64,000 bases of DNA. Origin: JANSYL01 sp965229695 (GTDB lineage: Bacteria; Pseudomonadota; Alphaproteobacteria; Rhodobacterales; Rhodobacteraceae). The stretch spans positions 1,240,001 through 1,304,000 of the forward strand of contig OZ245921.1 in assembly GCA_965229695.1 (NCBI GenBank), written 5' to 3'. The position numbers and the translations under genes are program-made. The notes below the pieces were generated by a model. That model searched no databases, had not been told where the DNA came from, and saw only the letters and a program-made list of their open reading frames with translations. Shown here one piece after another: positions 8,143 to 16,854 of the stretch; within the stretch, counting starts at the first letter, position 1, and every line of letters starts with the position of its first letter.

Positions 8143-9549
8143 ATGCTGCCCAACATTGCCGCCGCCAAGGCCGCCCTCGCCCATATCGACCAAGATGAAA
8201 ACCCGGCCACGATCAAATCGAAAAGCCGCGATTTCTTTTGGTATTCGCCGGTGCTGAAAGAGGCGATGGATCACCTTGAGGCCGATTTTGTGGTGAACCC
8301 AAAATCCGAGGCCGAGGTGATCGAGGTTTTGCGCATCTGTTATGCCCATGACGTGCCCGTCACCACACGGGGCGCGGGCACCGGCAATTACGGCCAGGCC
8401 ATGCCGATGCGGGGCGGCTGCGTGATGCATATGAAACACATGGCAGCGGTGAAGGAGATCGCGCCAGGCCGGGTTGTGGCCGAGCCGGGTGTGATCATCA
8501 AAGACCTGGATGCCCAGACCAAGGCGCATTCCGGCCAAGAGCTGCGCATGATGCCTTCGACCTTTGCCACGGCGACGCTGGGCGGATTCATTGCCGGTGG
8601 GTCGGGCGGCATCGGTTCCTGCACATGGGGAGCGTTGCGCGATTTTGGCAATATCATCCGACTGCGCGTGGTCACGATGGAAGAAGAGCCGCGTGTCTTG
8701 GACCTGACGGGGGATGAACTGCCCCGCGTCAGCCATGCCTTTGGCACCAACGGCATCATTACTGAGATCGAGATGCCCCTGGCCCCGGCCTATGACTGGA
8801 CCGAGCTTTTGATCGGGTTTGATGACTTCCCCGATGCGGCTGCCTTCGCCGCCGATGTCGCCAATGAGGACGGCATCCTGATCAAGCTTGCCACGGTGAT
8901 CGAAGCGCCGGTGGGCAAAACCTATTTCTCACGCATCGCGCCCCATATCGACGAAGGCACCCATCTGGCGATCCTGCTGGTGGCCCCGCACTCGGTTGAG
9001 GGGTTGAAGACCTTTCTGGGGTCGCGCGGCAAAATCTTATACAACAGTGCCGACAATGACTGGCCCAAAACCCCCGGCGCGCTGGCGGAATACACCTGGA
9101 ACCACACGACGCTACGGGCGCTGAAGGTCGACCCGGGCATCACCTATTTGCAAGTTCGCTATGGGTATCCCAACCATATGGAGCTGGTGGAAAAGGTCCG
9201 CACCGAGTTCGGGGCCGAAGTGCTGCAGCATCTGGAAGTGATGCGCGAAAACGGCAAGGTCATGTTTGCCGGATTGCCGATTGTGGCCTTTTCGACGCCG
9301 GAGCGGCTGGAAGAAATCGTGCGCATCCACGAAGATATGGGCTGCATGATATTCAACCCGCATCGCTACACCCTGGAAGAGGGCGGGCGTCAATCGACCG
9401 ATGCGCGGCAGTTGAATTTCAAGAAAGAGGCCGACCCCAAGGGGTTGTTGAACCCGGGAAAGATGATCGCCTGGGACGCACCCGATTTCGATTATGCCGA
9501 GATGTATCAATACCCTGGTATGACCGCCAAACCGGGTGGCGTAAAATGA
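8143..9549 (+). CDS. FAD-linked oxidase (PCMH-type, GlcD-like)
   Basis: This 468-residue flavoprotein has a PCMH-type FAD domain: FVVNPKSEAEVIEVLRIC, TTRGAGTGNYGQ, and GGFIAGGSGGIGS around residues 146-158, followed by a C-terminal oxidase domain ending GLLNPGKMIAWD. Family members oxidise hydroxy acids, sugars or amines. It starts eight bases after the deaminase stop with GAGGA as ribosome site, so it belongs to the same transcript. No membrane segment is visible. The substrate is unknown; a downstream product of the deaminase is inferred. A hairpin/repeat after it may end the first transcription unit. Confidence 0.85.
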   Translation: MLPNIAAAKAALAHIDQDENPATIKSKSRDFFWYSPVLKEAMDHLEADFVVNPKSEAEVIEVLRICYAHDVPVTTRGAGTGNYGQAMPMRGGCVMHMKHMAAVKEIAPGRVVAEPGVIIKDLDAQTKAHSGQELRMMPSTFATATLGGFIAGGSGGIGSCTWGALRDFGNIIRLRVVTMEEEPRVLDLTGDELPRVSHAFGTNGIITEIEMPLAPAYDWTELLIGFDDFPDAAAFAADVANEDGILIKLATVIEAPVGKTYFSRIAPHIDEGTHLAILLVAPHSVEGLKTFLGSRGKILYNSADNDWPKTPGALAEYTWNHTTLRALKVDPGITYLQVRYGYPNHMELVEKVRTEFGAEVLQHLEVMRENGKVMFAGLPIVAFSTPERLEEIVRIHEDMGCMIFNPHRYTLEEGGRQSTDARQLNFKKEADPKGLLNPGKMIAWDAPDFDYAEMYQYPGMTAKPGGVK

Positions 9550-9577
9550 GGGATTTCGACGCTTTCAGCGCCGACCC

Positions 9578-9632
9578 GCCGGGGGGTTTTACCCCCCGGC
9601 CCCCCCAGGATATTTTTGAAACAGAGAAAGGG
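9578..9632 (+). terminator. GC hairpin plus GGATATTTTT tail (Rhodobacterales-type intergenic repeat)
   Basis: GCCGGGGGG (9578-9586), loop TTTTA and CCCCCCGGC (9592-9600) form a perfect nine-pair stem. It is followed by CCCCCCAGGATATTTTTGAA and a purine-rich end. I remember very similar hairpin-GGATATTT sequences repeated between genes in Rhodobacterales genomes. It sits between the FAD oxidase and the first NAD(P)H oxidoreductase and could terminate or attenuate transcription there. Confidence 0.65.
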
Positions 9633-9638
9633 TAGGCT

Positions 9639-10220
9639 GTGGCGCGGGTTCTGGTTCTGTTTGCGCATCCCTGCCCCGAGAGCTTTTCAGCCGCTTTACA
9701 TCAAGAGGTGGTGTCTAAGCTGCGTGACGTTGGTTGGGACGTGGATGATTGCGACCTGAATGCTGAACGCTTTGACCCGGTTTTGAGCGAGGCGGGGCGG
9801 CGCGCCTATCATGATGAGGCTATCAATGCCGGGCCGGTCGCGGATTATGTGACACGGCTGCAAGCGGCGGATGCGCTTGTGATGGTGTTTCCGGTTTGGA
9901 ACTTTGGATATCCCGCGATTTTGAAGGGGTTTTTGGATCGCGTGTTCCTGCCTGGCGTGTCATTCAAGCTGGTCGATGGCAAGGTGCGACCCAATCTGAC
10001 ACGGATCAAGAAACTGGCCGCGGTGACGACCTATGGTGGCACGCGGATGCGGGCGTTCATGGCGGGCGATCCGCCACGCAAATGCGTGACGCGCGCGGTT
10101 TGGCATGTCTGCCGCCCGGACAAAATGAAATACTTGGCGCTTTACGATATGAACCGCGCCAGTGCGGCGAAGCGGGGGGCATTCCTCTCTCGCGTGGGCC
10201 AGGAGATGGAGGCATTTTAG
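9639..10220 (+). CDS. flavodoxin-fold NAD(P)H oxidoreductase (NQO1/KefF-like), copy 1
   Basis: This 193-residue protein starts VLVLFAHPCPESFSAALH, the FMN/FAD phosphate-binding start of NQO1/KefF-like quinone reductases. It also shows the flavin-loop motif FPVWNFGYPAILKGFLDRVF near residues 87-106. Such enzymes pass hydride from NAD(P)H to quinones or other electron acceptors. The start is GTG after GAAAGGGTAGGCT. The next gene, a paralogue, begins immediately after its stop. It may be a reductase partner of the neighbouring oxygenase or act on a pathway intermediate; neither is proved here. Confidence 0.85.
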   Translation: MARVLVLFAHPCPESFSAALHQEVVSKLRDVGWDVDDCDLNAERFDPVLSEAGRRAYHDEAINAGPVADYVTRLQAADALVMVFPVWNFGYPAILKGFLDRVFLPGVSFKLVDGKVRPNLTRIKKLAAVTTYGGTRMRAFMAGDPPRKCVTRAVWHVCRPDKMKYLALYDMNRASAAKRGAFLSRVGQEMEAF

Positions 10221-10853
10221 ATGCGGGCGCTTGTCGTCTATAGCCACCCCAGGCGGGGCAGCTTCACCGAAGCTGTGCGTGATGTCGTGACCGAGCGGCT
10301 TGAGGCCGCCGGGGCGGAAGTCCGGTTGCGTGATCTTTATGCCGAAGGGTTCAACCCGGTTTTGACCGGCCATGAGCTGGAAATCTACGAAGATCAGTCG
10401 ATCAACCAGGCGCCGGTGCAATCCTACTGCGACGATCTGAAATGGGCTGACACGCTGATCTTTGTTTACCCCACCTGGTGGTACGGATTGCCCGCCATGA
10501 TCAAAGGCTGGCTGGACCGGGTGATGGTCCCCGGCATCGCCTTTCTGATGCCAGATGCCCATAACAGCGATATTCGCCCGGGGCTGACGCACATCACGCG
10601 ACTGGGCGTGTTCACGACCTGTGGCGCAAGCTTTTGGCTAACGCGCTTGATTGGCGCGCCGGGCAAGCGCACCATTCTGCGCGGCGTCCGGGCAATTTGC
10701 GCGCGCCGCTGCAAGACGGTGTTCGCGGCGCATTACCTGATGGATAGTTCCACCCAGGAAAGCCGGGCGCGGCATCTGGCACGGGTCGCGGCCAAGATGG
10801 ATCGCTTTATCGGTCCGGTGCCCGCAAGCGAAAACAAGGCGGCCCCGGCATGA
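10221..10853 (+). CDS. flavodoxin-fold NAD(P)H oxidoreductase (NQO1/KefF-like), copy 2
   Basis: This 210-residue paralogue of the preceding protein begins RALVVYSHPRRGSFTEAV and has FVYPTWWYGLPAMIKGWLDR as its flavin loop. The two share fold and order of motifs but have clearly diverged, so they may form a heterodimer or serve two steps. The ATG directly follows the stop codon of copy 1, and its own stop overlaps the oxygenase start by four bases. A cytoplasmic NAD(P)H-dependent flavin or quinone reductase role follows from the family. Confidence 0.85.
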   Translation: MRALVVYSHPRRGSFTEAVRDVVTERLEAAGAEVRLRDLYAEGFNPVLTGHELEIYEDQSINQAPVQSYCDDLKWADTLIFVYPTWWYGLPAMIKGWLDRVMVPGIAFLMPDAHNSDIRPGLTHITRLGVFTTCGASFWLTRLIGAPGKRTILRGVRAICARRCKTVFAAHYLMDSSTQESRARHLARVAAKMDRFIGPVPASENKAAPA

Positions 10854-11776
10854 TCCCGGTTTTGGATTTCGAGCGGTTTTCGAGTGGCACGGACCGTAGT
10901 GGGTTTGTGGCCGATCTTGGGGCGGCAGCGCGCGGGCCTGGGTTTTTCCTGCTGAAAGGGCATGGGATCGACCCCGATTTGCAAGCGCAGATATTTGATC
11001 AAGCTGACCGGTTTTTTTCGCTGACCGAGTCGAAAAAGCAGAAGGTTTCGATCCTGAAAACGCCACATTATCGCGGCTGGGCCCATGACGGGTTGGAAAG
11101 CTTGGATGAGCATTCGGGCCTGAAGGACCGCAAGGAAAGCTTCAACATTGGGTTCGATCTGCCCGAGGATGATCCGCGCGTGCTTGCGGGTGAGCCGTTT
11201 CGCGGCGTGAACCAATGGCCCGACCTGCCCGGCTTCCGCGACACCATGCTGCGCTATTACGAGGCCGCGCTTGATCTGGGCGTGCGGTTGGCGCGTGCCA
11301 TCGCCTTGGATTTGGACCTGCCCGAGGATCATTTTGATTGTGCCTTCCGCGATCCCTTGGCCGCATTGCGCATGCTGCACTACCCGCCCGCAACCGGCGC
11401 CAAGGATGAGATTGGGGCCGGTGCGCATTCGGATTATGGGGTTGTCACCCTGTTGATGACCGATGGCGAAGGCGGGTTACAGGTGCAGCCACGCGGCGGC
11501 GATTGGACCGATGTGCCCCATGTGGCGGGGGCCTATATCGTCAATATCGGCGATTGTCTGATGCGCTGGACCAATGACATATATGTCTCAACCCCGCATC
11601 GGGTGTTGCCGCCGAAACGCCAGCGCCGGTCGGTTGCGATGTTTGTCGAAGCCAACCCGGATGTGATGATCGAAGCCCTGCCTGGCACCGGCACCCCAAA
11701 ATACGCCCCAATCCGGGCGGCGGATTATCTGCAATCTCGGCTGGATGCGACCTATAACGAAAAGGTTGGTGGCTAG
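10850..11776 (+). CDS. 2-oxoglutarate/Fe(II) dioxygenase (isopenicillin N synthase family)
   Basis: This 308-residue enzyme has the DIOX_N domain with FFLLKGHGI and a C-terminal double-stranded beta-helix. Iron ligands are His193 and Asp195 (HSDYG) and His250 (STPHRV), with Arg259-x-Ser261 to bind 2-oxoglutarate. GLQVQPRGGDW and IVNIGDCLMRWTND are typical of the family, which includes thymine 7-hydroxylase and many small-molecule hydroxylases. The ATGA overlap ties it to the NAD(P)H oxidoreductases. With a CodA-like deaminase in the cluster, hydroxylation of a ring methyl is an attractive guess. It ends six bases before the convergent beta-galactosidase gene. Confidence 0.88.
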   Translation: MIPVLDFERFSSGTDRSGFVADLGAAARGPGFFLLKGHGIDPDLQAQIFDQADRFFSLTESKKQKVSILKTPHYRGWAHDGLESLDEHSGLKDRKESFNIGFDLPEDDPRVLAGEPFRGVNQWPDLPGFRDTMLRYYEAALDLGVRLARAIALDLDLPEDHFDCAFRDPLAALRMLHYPPATGAKDEIGAGAHSDYGVVTLLMTDGEGGLQVQPRGGDWTDVPHVAGAYIVNIGDCLMRWTNDIYVSTPHRVLPPKRQRRSVAMFVEANPDVMIEALPGTGTPKYAPIRAADYLQSRLDATYNEKVGG

Positions 11777-11782
11777 GGCCGC

Positions 11783-13699
11783 TTAGCCTGGTTGGTGGTG
11801 GTCCCAAACCACGCCTGCCGCCGGTATAATCCGCCCGTCATAAAGCGTTTCCTGCGCTTCGTGGTTGAAGATGAACCGCGTTTGGCCCGTGTCGCGGATG
11901 CGAATGCCTGGTGGCAGCATATGGGTTTCGATCCCCGCGCCTTGGGCCGCGCGCGTCAGCAGGCGATCCAAATAGGTCGGGTCGGGCCAGGCGCCCAGAT
12001 AGTGGATCGCACCGTCGCGCATCAAGATCGGAAGCCCGTCTTCAGTGCGGTCCAACACCTCCGCCCCCCCTTCCAAATGCTCGATCCAAAGGGTGACCGC
12101 GCCGCCGCCCGCCACCGGCATGGGCATGTCTTCACGGATGGTTTCCACGCGGGCGACCGTGACCTCCAGCGCCTCGACGGCGGGTGGTAGCGGCACCGGG
12201 ATCGACAGCGCCTGGGTCTTTGCATTGGTGCGCGGTCCCAAAATCACGGGGTCGGTGCGTGCCTCGATCGCGGCCTTTAGCTGCGGGCTGAGCGATAGCA
12301 GGCCAGGCACCATAACAAGCTTGTAACCCGACAGATCATCGACATCCGGCGGCAAGATATCGACCGAAAGGCCCAGCTTCCTCAGGCCGCGATAGATATC
12401 GAAAACCAGGCGAAAATAATCGCAGCCGTTGCCCTGCGGCTGCACGGCCCACCCCCAGGCAGAGGCATAATCGAAAACCAGCGCCACGGGGGCCTGCGCC
12501 GCTTCGGCCAGCGGCATCTCGGCCAGTTCGGCTGCGGCAGCCCGGGCTTCGTCAAAGGCGGGCGCCTCGGCGCTATCGGGGCGCAAAAGGCCCGCATGGT
12601 GCTGTTCCTGCGCGAACGGGGCCTGGCGCCAGCGGAAATAGCTGACGCATTCGGCACCATGGGCAAACGCCTCCCAAGTCCAGAAACGGACCATGCCTGG
12701 CAAGGGCGCGGGGTTATGCGGGGCCCAATTCACCGGGCCCGGCTGCTGTTCCATCACCCACCAGCGCCCGCGACCCACAGCGCGGTAAAGATCGTGGTGG
12801 AAGGCCTGGAAATCCGGGTCGCCTTGACGGGCATAGCGGCGCTTATGGGCGGCATCAGCCTCAAGCCGATCCTCAAGGAACCCCAGCGGATAACTATCCC
12901 AAGTGGCGATTTCCATCTGCCGCCCGGTGGCGAAATGGTCGAACTCAACGATCCGCCCCATATAGTTATGGCTGATCGGGGCGTCGGAATGCGCCCGGAT
13001 GGCGTCAACCTGGGCGCCGTTAAAACGCGCCACCTGGTCCGAGGAAAAGCGCCGGAAATCCAGCGCATGGGCGGGGTTTGGCTCGGTCACGGTCAGGTTG
13101 GGCAAATCGATCTGATCGAACGCATCATATTCCATCGACCAGAACACATTGCCCCAAGCGCGGTTCAAGGCATCTGGGCTTTGGTATTTCTGCGCCAGCC
13201 AATCCCGAAACGCGGCGCGGGCGGCGTTGGAGTAGCTGAGCACGGTGTCGTGGCAGCCATATTCATTGTCGGTCTGCCACGCCTCGACCCGCGCGCCATA
13301 GCGCTCGGCCAGGGCACGGGTGATCCGCACTGATTCTTCCCGATAGCCATCGTGGGAAAAGCAGTAGTGCCGTCGCGACCCGAATCCGCGCACCCGCCCC
13401 TCGACATCGACCGGCAACATGTCGGGGTGCTTTTCCAACATCCAACGGGGTGGCGTCGCGGTGGGGGTACCAAGCACGATCTTAAGCCCCGCGCCCTGCA
13501 ATACATCCATGGCCCGGTCGAGCCAGTCGAACTGCATTTGGCCGGGCTGCGGTTCCAACTTGGACCAAGCGAATTCGCCAATCCGCACCCAAGTCAGGCC
13601 CAGATCGGCCATCCGGCGTGCGTCTTCCTGCCAGGCCTCTTCGGGCCAGTGCTCCGGGTAGTAGCATGTGCCAAGCGTGCGCTGGTAACCGTCGGTCAT
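11783..13699 (-). CDS. GH42 beta-galactosidase
   Basis: This 638-residue protein is a glycoside hydrolase family 42 beta-galactosidase. It opens LGTCYYPEHWPEEAW, the family signature at the first strand. The acid/base is Glu146 in QTDNEYGCH and the nucleophile is Glu317 in WWVMEQQPG. The trimerisation and C-terminal domains follow, and the length is normal. There is no signal peptide, so it should act on imported beta-galactosides in the cytoplasm. It is the last gene of the galactoside operon and overlaps the lactonase gene by four bases. Released galactose would enter the dehydrogenase route encoded upstream. Confidence 0.95.
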   Translation of the reverse strand: MTDGYQRTLGTCYYPEHWPEEAWQEDARRMADLGLTWVRIGEFAWSKLEPQPGQMQFDWLDRAMDVLQGAGLKIVLGTPTATPPRWMLEKHPDMLPVDVEGRVRGFGSRRHYCFSHDGYREESVRITRALAERYGARVEAWQTDNEYGCHDTVLSYSNAARAAFRDWLAQKYQSPDALNRAWGNVFWSMEYDAFDQIDLPNLTVTEPNPAHALDFRRFSSDQVARFNGAQVDAIRAHSDAPISHNYMGRIVEFDHFATGRQMEIATWDSYPLGFLEDRLEADAAHKRRYARQGDPDFQAFHHDLYRAVGRGRWWVMEQQPGPVNWAPHNPAPLPGMVRFWTWEAFAHGAECVSYFRWRQAPFAQEQHHAGLLRPDSAEAPAFDEARAAAAELAEMPLAEAAQAPVALVFDYASAWGWAVQPQGNGCDYFRLVFDIYRGLRKLGLSVDILPPDVDDLSGYKLVMVPGLLSLSPQLKAAIEARTDPVILGPRTNAKTQALSIPVPLPPAVEALEVTVARVETIREDMPMPVAGGGAVTLWIEHLEGGAEVLDRTEDGLPILMRDGAIHYLGAWPDPTYLDRLLTRAAQGAGIETHMLPPGIRIRDTGQTRFIFNHEAQETLYDGRIIPAAGVVWDHHQPG

Positions 13700-14556
13700 A
13701 GGCGCACCTGATGCTCGGCCTGGCCCACCGCGTCGGTGTGGATCGACAGGAGCTGCCCCGACAAAGGGGCCGCGTCCATGGCATCGTCGGGCAGGCCCTG
13801 ACGGGCTGTGGTCACAAAAAGTGTGGCCAGATCATCACCGCCGAACGCGGGACAACTGGGCTGCGGCACGGGCAAGGTGATCTGATCGACCAACGCACCG
13901 GCCGGGTCATAACAGGCCACGCGGCTTGCCCCCCACTCCGCGCACCAAAAGCGGCCATCGGCATCCACGACCGCGCCATCGGGGTTCAGCCCGCTTTCGC
14001 GATGATCCAAATACACCTCCCAATCGCCTGTGGGCCAACCGGCTCCATCCAAGGCGACGCACCAAACCATATGCTTCGCCGTATCCGCGAAATAGGCGTG
14101 GCGGCCATCCGGCGCAAAGCAGGTGGCGTTGGAAATGGTCACATCGCCCCGCAACTTGCGCAACTCGCCACCGTAATAGCGATAGAGCGCGCCGGCTTTT
14201 GGATCGGCCCGTTTGCCCATGGTGCCGATCCAAAACCCGCCATGGGGGTCGGCCCGCCCGTCGTTGGAGCGTGTGACGGCGTTTTCGGCTTCCAACGCGA
14301 CCAGCGGGGTGCTTTCCCCGTTGGTCAGGTCAAACCGCCGAAGATCAACCTCGGTGGCAATCAGCAGCGTATCGTGATCCACCCAACCCGCAGCTGAGGC
14401 ATGCAAATCGAATTTCCAAGATTGCGCCCCAGCGTCGCTGCGGGTCATCAGGCGCTTGCCCATAATGTCGAACCAGAACAATTGCTTGCGCAGCGGGTGC
14501 CAAAACGGCCCCTCCCCCAAGATGCAAGCACGGTCATCAAAAACCGTTACGCTCAA
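13696..14556 (-). CDS. SMP-30/gluconolactonase-family lactonase, probably galactonolactonase
   Basis: This 286-residue beta-propeller protein has the SMP-30 family marks LGEGPFWHP near the N-terminus (metal ligand Glu), TRSNDGRADPHGGFWIG, and GLNPDGAVVDADGRFWCAEW. The family opens sugar lactones using one divalent metal. Position between dgoA and the GH42 gene, in an operon with a sugar dehydrogenase, makes galactono-lactone the likely substrate. It overlaps both neighbours by four bases. The exact lactone preference cannot be read from sequence. Confidence 0.9.
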   Translation of the reverse strand: MSVTVFDDRACILGEGPFWHPLRKQLFWFDIMGKRLMTRSDAGAQSWKFDLHASAAGWVDHDTLLIATEVDLRRFDLTNGESTPLVALEAENAVTRSNDGRADPHGGFWIGTMGKRADPKAGALYRYYGGELRKLRGDVTISNATCFAPDGRHAYFADTAKHMVWCVALDGAGWPTGDWEVYLDHRESGLNPDGAVVDADGRFWCAEWGASRVACYDPAGALVDQITLPVPQPSCPAFGGDDLATLFVTTARQGLPDDAMDAAPLSGQLLSIHTDAVGQAEHQVRL

Positions 14557-15173
14557 ACCGCTACGCCCTTTGTCGCTGTGTCATAGGCCGCAACCATGCG
14601 CGCCGCACGCGCCCCGACATCATCCGCTGACAGGCCAGGGGTGTAAAGTGAGGTTCCAATGCCGAACCCATCGGCGCTAGCGGCGATCCATTCGCCGAAA
14701 TTCTCCGGCCCGGCGCCGCCCACGGCATAGACTTGGGTGCCCGGCGGTAAAACCGCGCGGATGGCTTTTAGACCGCCCAGACCAACCAAGGGCGCCGGAA
14801 AAATCTTCAACCCATCCGCGCCCGCCTTGAGCGCGGCGAAGCATTCCGTTGGGGTTAGAACGCCGGGGAAACTCTGCATTCCCAGGCGTTTGGTCTGGGC
14901 GATCACCTCGATATCGCAATTGGGCGAAACGATCAGCTTGCCACCCGCCTCGGCCACGTCATTTACATCTTGCGCGGTCAAAACCGTGCCAGCCCCGATC
15001 AGGGCGCGGTCGCCGAATTCGGCGGCCATGGTCGCGATGCTGTCGAGCGGATCGGGGGAGTTCATCGGCACCTCGATCCGGGTGATGCCCGCCGCGATCA
15101 AGGCGTCGGCCACAGCTTTGACATCAGACGGAGGCAGGCCCCGCAAAATGGCTATGAGGGGGCGGTCCGTCAT
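14553..15173 (-). CDS. dgoA: 2-dehydro-3-deoxy-6-phosphogalactonate aldolase
   Basis: This 206-residue KDPG/KDPGal-type class I aldolase cleaves 2-dehydro-3-deoxy-6-phosphogalactonate to pyruvate and glyceraldehyde 3-phosphate. The Schiff-base Lys is Lys123 in GLKIFPA, with Glu34 in RIEVPMNS and Arg11 in LRGLP; this spacing fits DgoA. The ATG at 15173 overlaps the kinase gene by four bases, and longer in-frame extensions upstream are ruled out by that coupling. It is the last step of the De Ley-Doudoroff galactose route. Confidence 0.95.
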   Translation of the reverse strand: MTDRPLIAILRGLPPSDVKAVADALIAAGITRIEVPMNSPDPLDSIATMAAEFGDRALIGAGTVLTAQDVNDVAEAGGKLIVSPNCDIEVIAQTKRLGMQSFPGVLTPTECFAALKAGADGLKIFPAPLVGLGGLKAIRAVLPPGTQVYAVGGAGPENFGEWIAASADGFGIGTSLYTPGLSADDVGARAARMVAAYDTATKGVAV

Positions 15174-16093
15174 GTCTGAGCCTCGGCAATTTGCGCGCTG
15201 CGTATCCGCGCCAAGCCCGCCAATGTCAGCGGGTCGGCGGGTTCGATCCGGGCGGTTGCGCCCTGCCCGCGCAGAGCTTGAGCATAAAGCCCGGCCAAAT
15301 CCGGCGCGCCAGCAACCACCACATCCTGCCCCAGCCAATAGGGGCGCGCGGCGGCCAGTTCCGCGCCGATCAAGCTGCCCGACAATCGGGCGCGTGATCG
15401 TTCGGGCGGCGTGCCGTTCAACGTGGCATCCGCCCGGATGCTGAACAGCCGTTGCGCCAATCGTTCGGGGCGCGACAGGGTATCGGCCACGGCTTCGGCA
15501 AAGGCATCCGCCTCCATGGATTGTGCCGCCACGGAATGGCGCAAAACGCTTTCGCGGGATAGAAGATCAAACATCTCACCAGTCATCTGGGTCTGAAAGC
15601 TGACAACCTCAGCCGCGCTGATCCGGGCCCATTTCGTATGGGTGCCGGGTAGACACAGCACTCCGTCAAACTCGGGCTCTTTCGCTAGGAACCCGGCGAT
15701 TTGGGTTTCTTCGCCACGCATGACATCGGCGGGGCCTGTTTGGCTAAGGCCCGGAATGATGCGCATATCCAAGCGTTTGTCCAGCAGTGCGGTAACCGGC
15801 ATCGGCACCAGTTCGGCGGGCTTTGCAGGTACGCGGACATAGGGCGCCTCCTGCCAGCCTTGTTTCGCCCCCACCATGCCGCAAGCCAATACCGGCATCC
15901 GGTCGGTGCCGAGCCAATCATTTATAAGATTTAGCAAAGCTGGCTCAAATTCTTCGGGCGCCAGCCCACCCATCCCCGCATCCGAAATGGCTGAGGCACG
16001 GATTTCACCCTGATCGGTGATGGCCCAAGCGCGCAGCCGGGTCGTGCCCCAATCGACAGCAATCCAGTCGGCATATCGCGCCGATCCGCTCAT
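15170..16093 (-). CDS. dgoK: 2-dehydro-3-deoxygalactonokinase
   Basis: This 307-residue kinase phosphorylates 2-dehydro-3-deoxygalactonate at C6 with ATP. It carries the DgoK start WIAVDWGTTRLRAW (phosphate loop of the ASKHA fold), the LACGMVGAKQGW segment, and LPGTHTKWA, all typical of the family. The ATG at 16093 overlaps the SDR gene stop by four bases. The substrate would be supplied by a galactonate dehydratase, and that enzyme is absent from this window. Confidence 0.95.
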   Translation of the reverse strand: MSGSARYADWIAVDWGTTRLRAWAITDQGEIRASAISDAGMGGLAPEEFEPALLNLINDWLGTDRMPVLACGMVGAKQGWQEAPYVRVPAKPAELVPMPVTALLDKRLDMRIIPGLSQTGPADVMRGEETQIAGFLAKEPEFDGVLCLPGTHTKWARISAAEVVSFQTQMTGEMFDLLSRESVLRHSVAAQSMEADAFAEAVADTLSRPERLAQRLFSIRADATLNGTPPERSRARLSGSLIGAELAAARPYWLGQDVVVAGAPDLAGLYAQALRGQGATARIEPADPLTLAGLARIRSAQIAEAQT

Positions 16094-16854
16094 CCCGTCA
16101 CCACCACGCCGCCATCGATCACCATGGCCTGCCCTGTCATCATCTTGGACGCGTCCGAGGCCAAGAACAGCGTTCCGCCCGAAATATCCTCGGGCTTCAG
16201 ATGCGTTTTCAGGCACTGCTTTTCCAAATGCGCCGCCAGATCCTCGGGCGTGGCCCACATCTCAAGCTGCTTTTCGGTTAAAACCCACCCTGGCAGCAAC
16301 GAGTTGACGCGGATGCCATCGGGCCCAAATTCCCGCGCCAGGCTGCGGCTCATCGCGGTGATACCACCATTGGCCGAGGTATAGGCGGGATAGCCGCTGT
16401 TCCCCATCATGTAGGAGACAGAGGAGAAGTTCACGATTGATCCACCACCCGCGGCCCGCATCCCCGCAACTACAGCCTGACAAGCAAAGAAATAGGCTTT
16501 CAGGTTGATCGCCTGTGACCAATCCCAAAACGCCTCGGTCACTTCTTCGGTGCTATGGCGTTTGTCATTGGCGGCATTGTTCACCAGGGCGGTTATCGGG
16601 CCATGGGCTTCCGCCGCCTGATCGATGCAGGATTTCAGCCGCGGGATATCGGTGATGTCGCATTGCAGGAACAATGGCCGCGCGCCGGTCGCCTCCTCCA
16701 TCTCCTCGACAAACGCGCTTGCGTCAGATCGTTGAACAAACGCGACTTTGGCGCCTTGGCGCAAAAACGCCTCGGTCAACGCCGCGCCAATACCCGCGCC
16801 CCCGCCGGTGATAAAGACCGACCGACCGGCCAAATCAGGATAGGTGGCGGTCAT
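16090..16854 (-). CDS. SDR oxidoreductase, probably galactose 1-dehydrogenase, with altered YxxxK motif
   Basis: This 254-residue short-chain dehydrogenase has the nucleotide-binding TGGGAGIG at 16-23, NNAA at 92-95, Ser145 and Tyr158. The position of the usual catalytic lysine, four residues after Tyr158, is Asn162 (YTSANGG; codon AAT). From its operon it should oxidise galactose to the lactone used by the neighbouring SMP-30 protein. The start ATG at 16854 overlaps the alpha-galactosidase stop. Loss of the lysine may lower or change activity, or another residue may replace it; a sequencing error is possible but the frame is intact. Confidence 0.88.
   Translation of the reverse strand: MTATYPDLAGRSVFITGGGAGIGAALTEAFLRQGAKVAFVQRSDASAFVEEMEEATGARPLFLQCDITDIPRLKSCIDQAAEAHGPITALVNNAANDKRHSTEEVTEAFWDWSQAINLKAYFFACQAVVAGMRAAGGGSIVNFSSVSYMMGNSGYPAYTSANGGITAMSRSLAREFGPDGIRVNSLLPGWVLTEKQLEMWATPEDLAAHLEKQCLKTHLKPEDISGGTLFLASDASKMMTGQAMVIDGGVVVTG

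Noticed and set aside
15174..15338. N-terminal extension of the dgoA frame
   Set aside because: It overlaps the dgoK coding sequence; the ATG at 15173 gives the family's normal length and a four-base coupling to dgoK.
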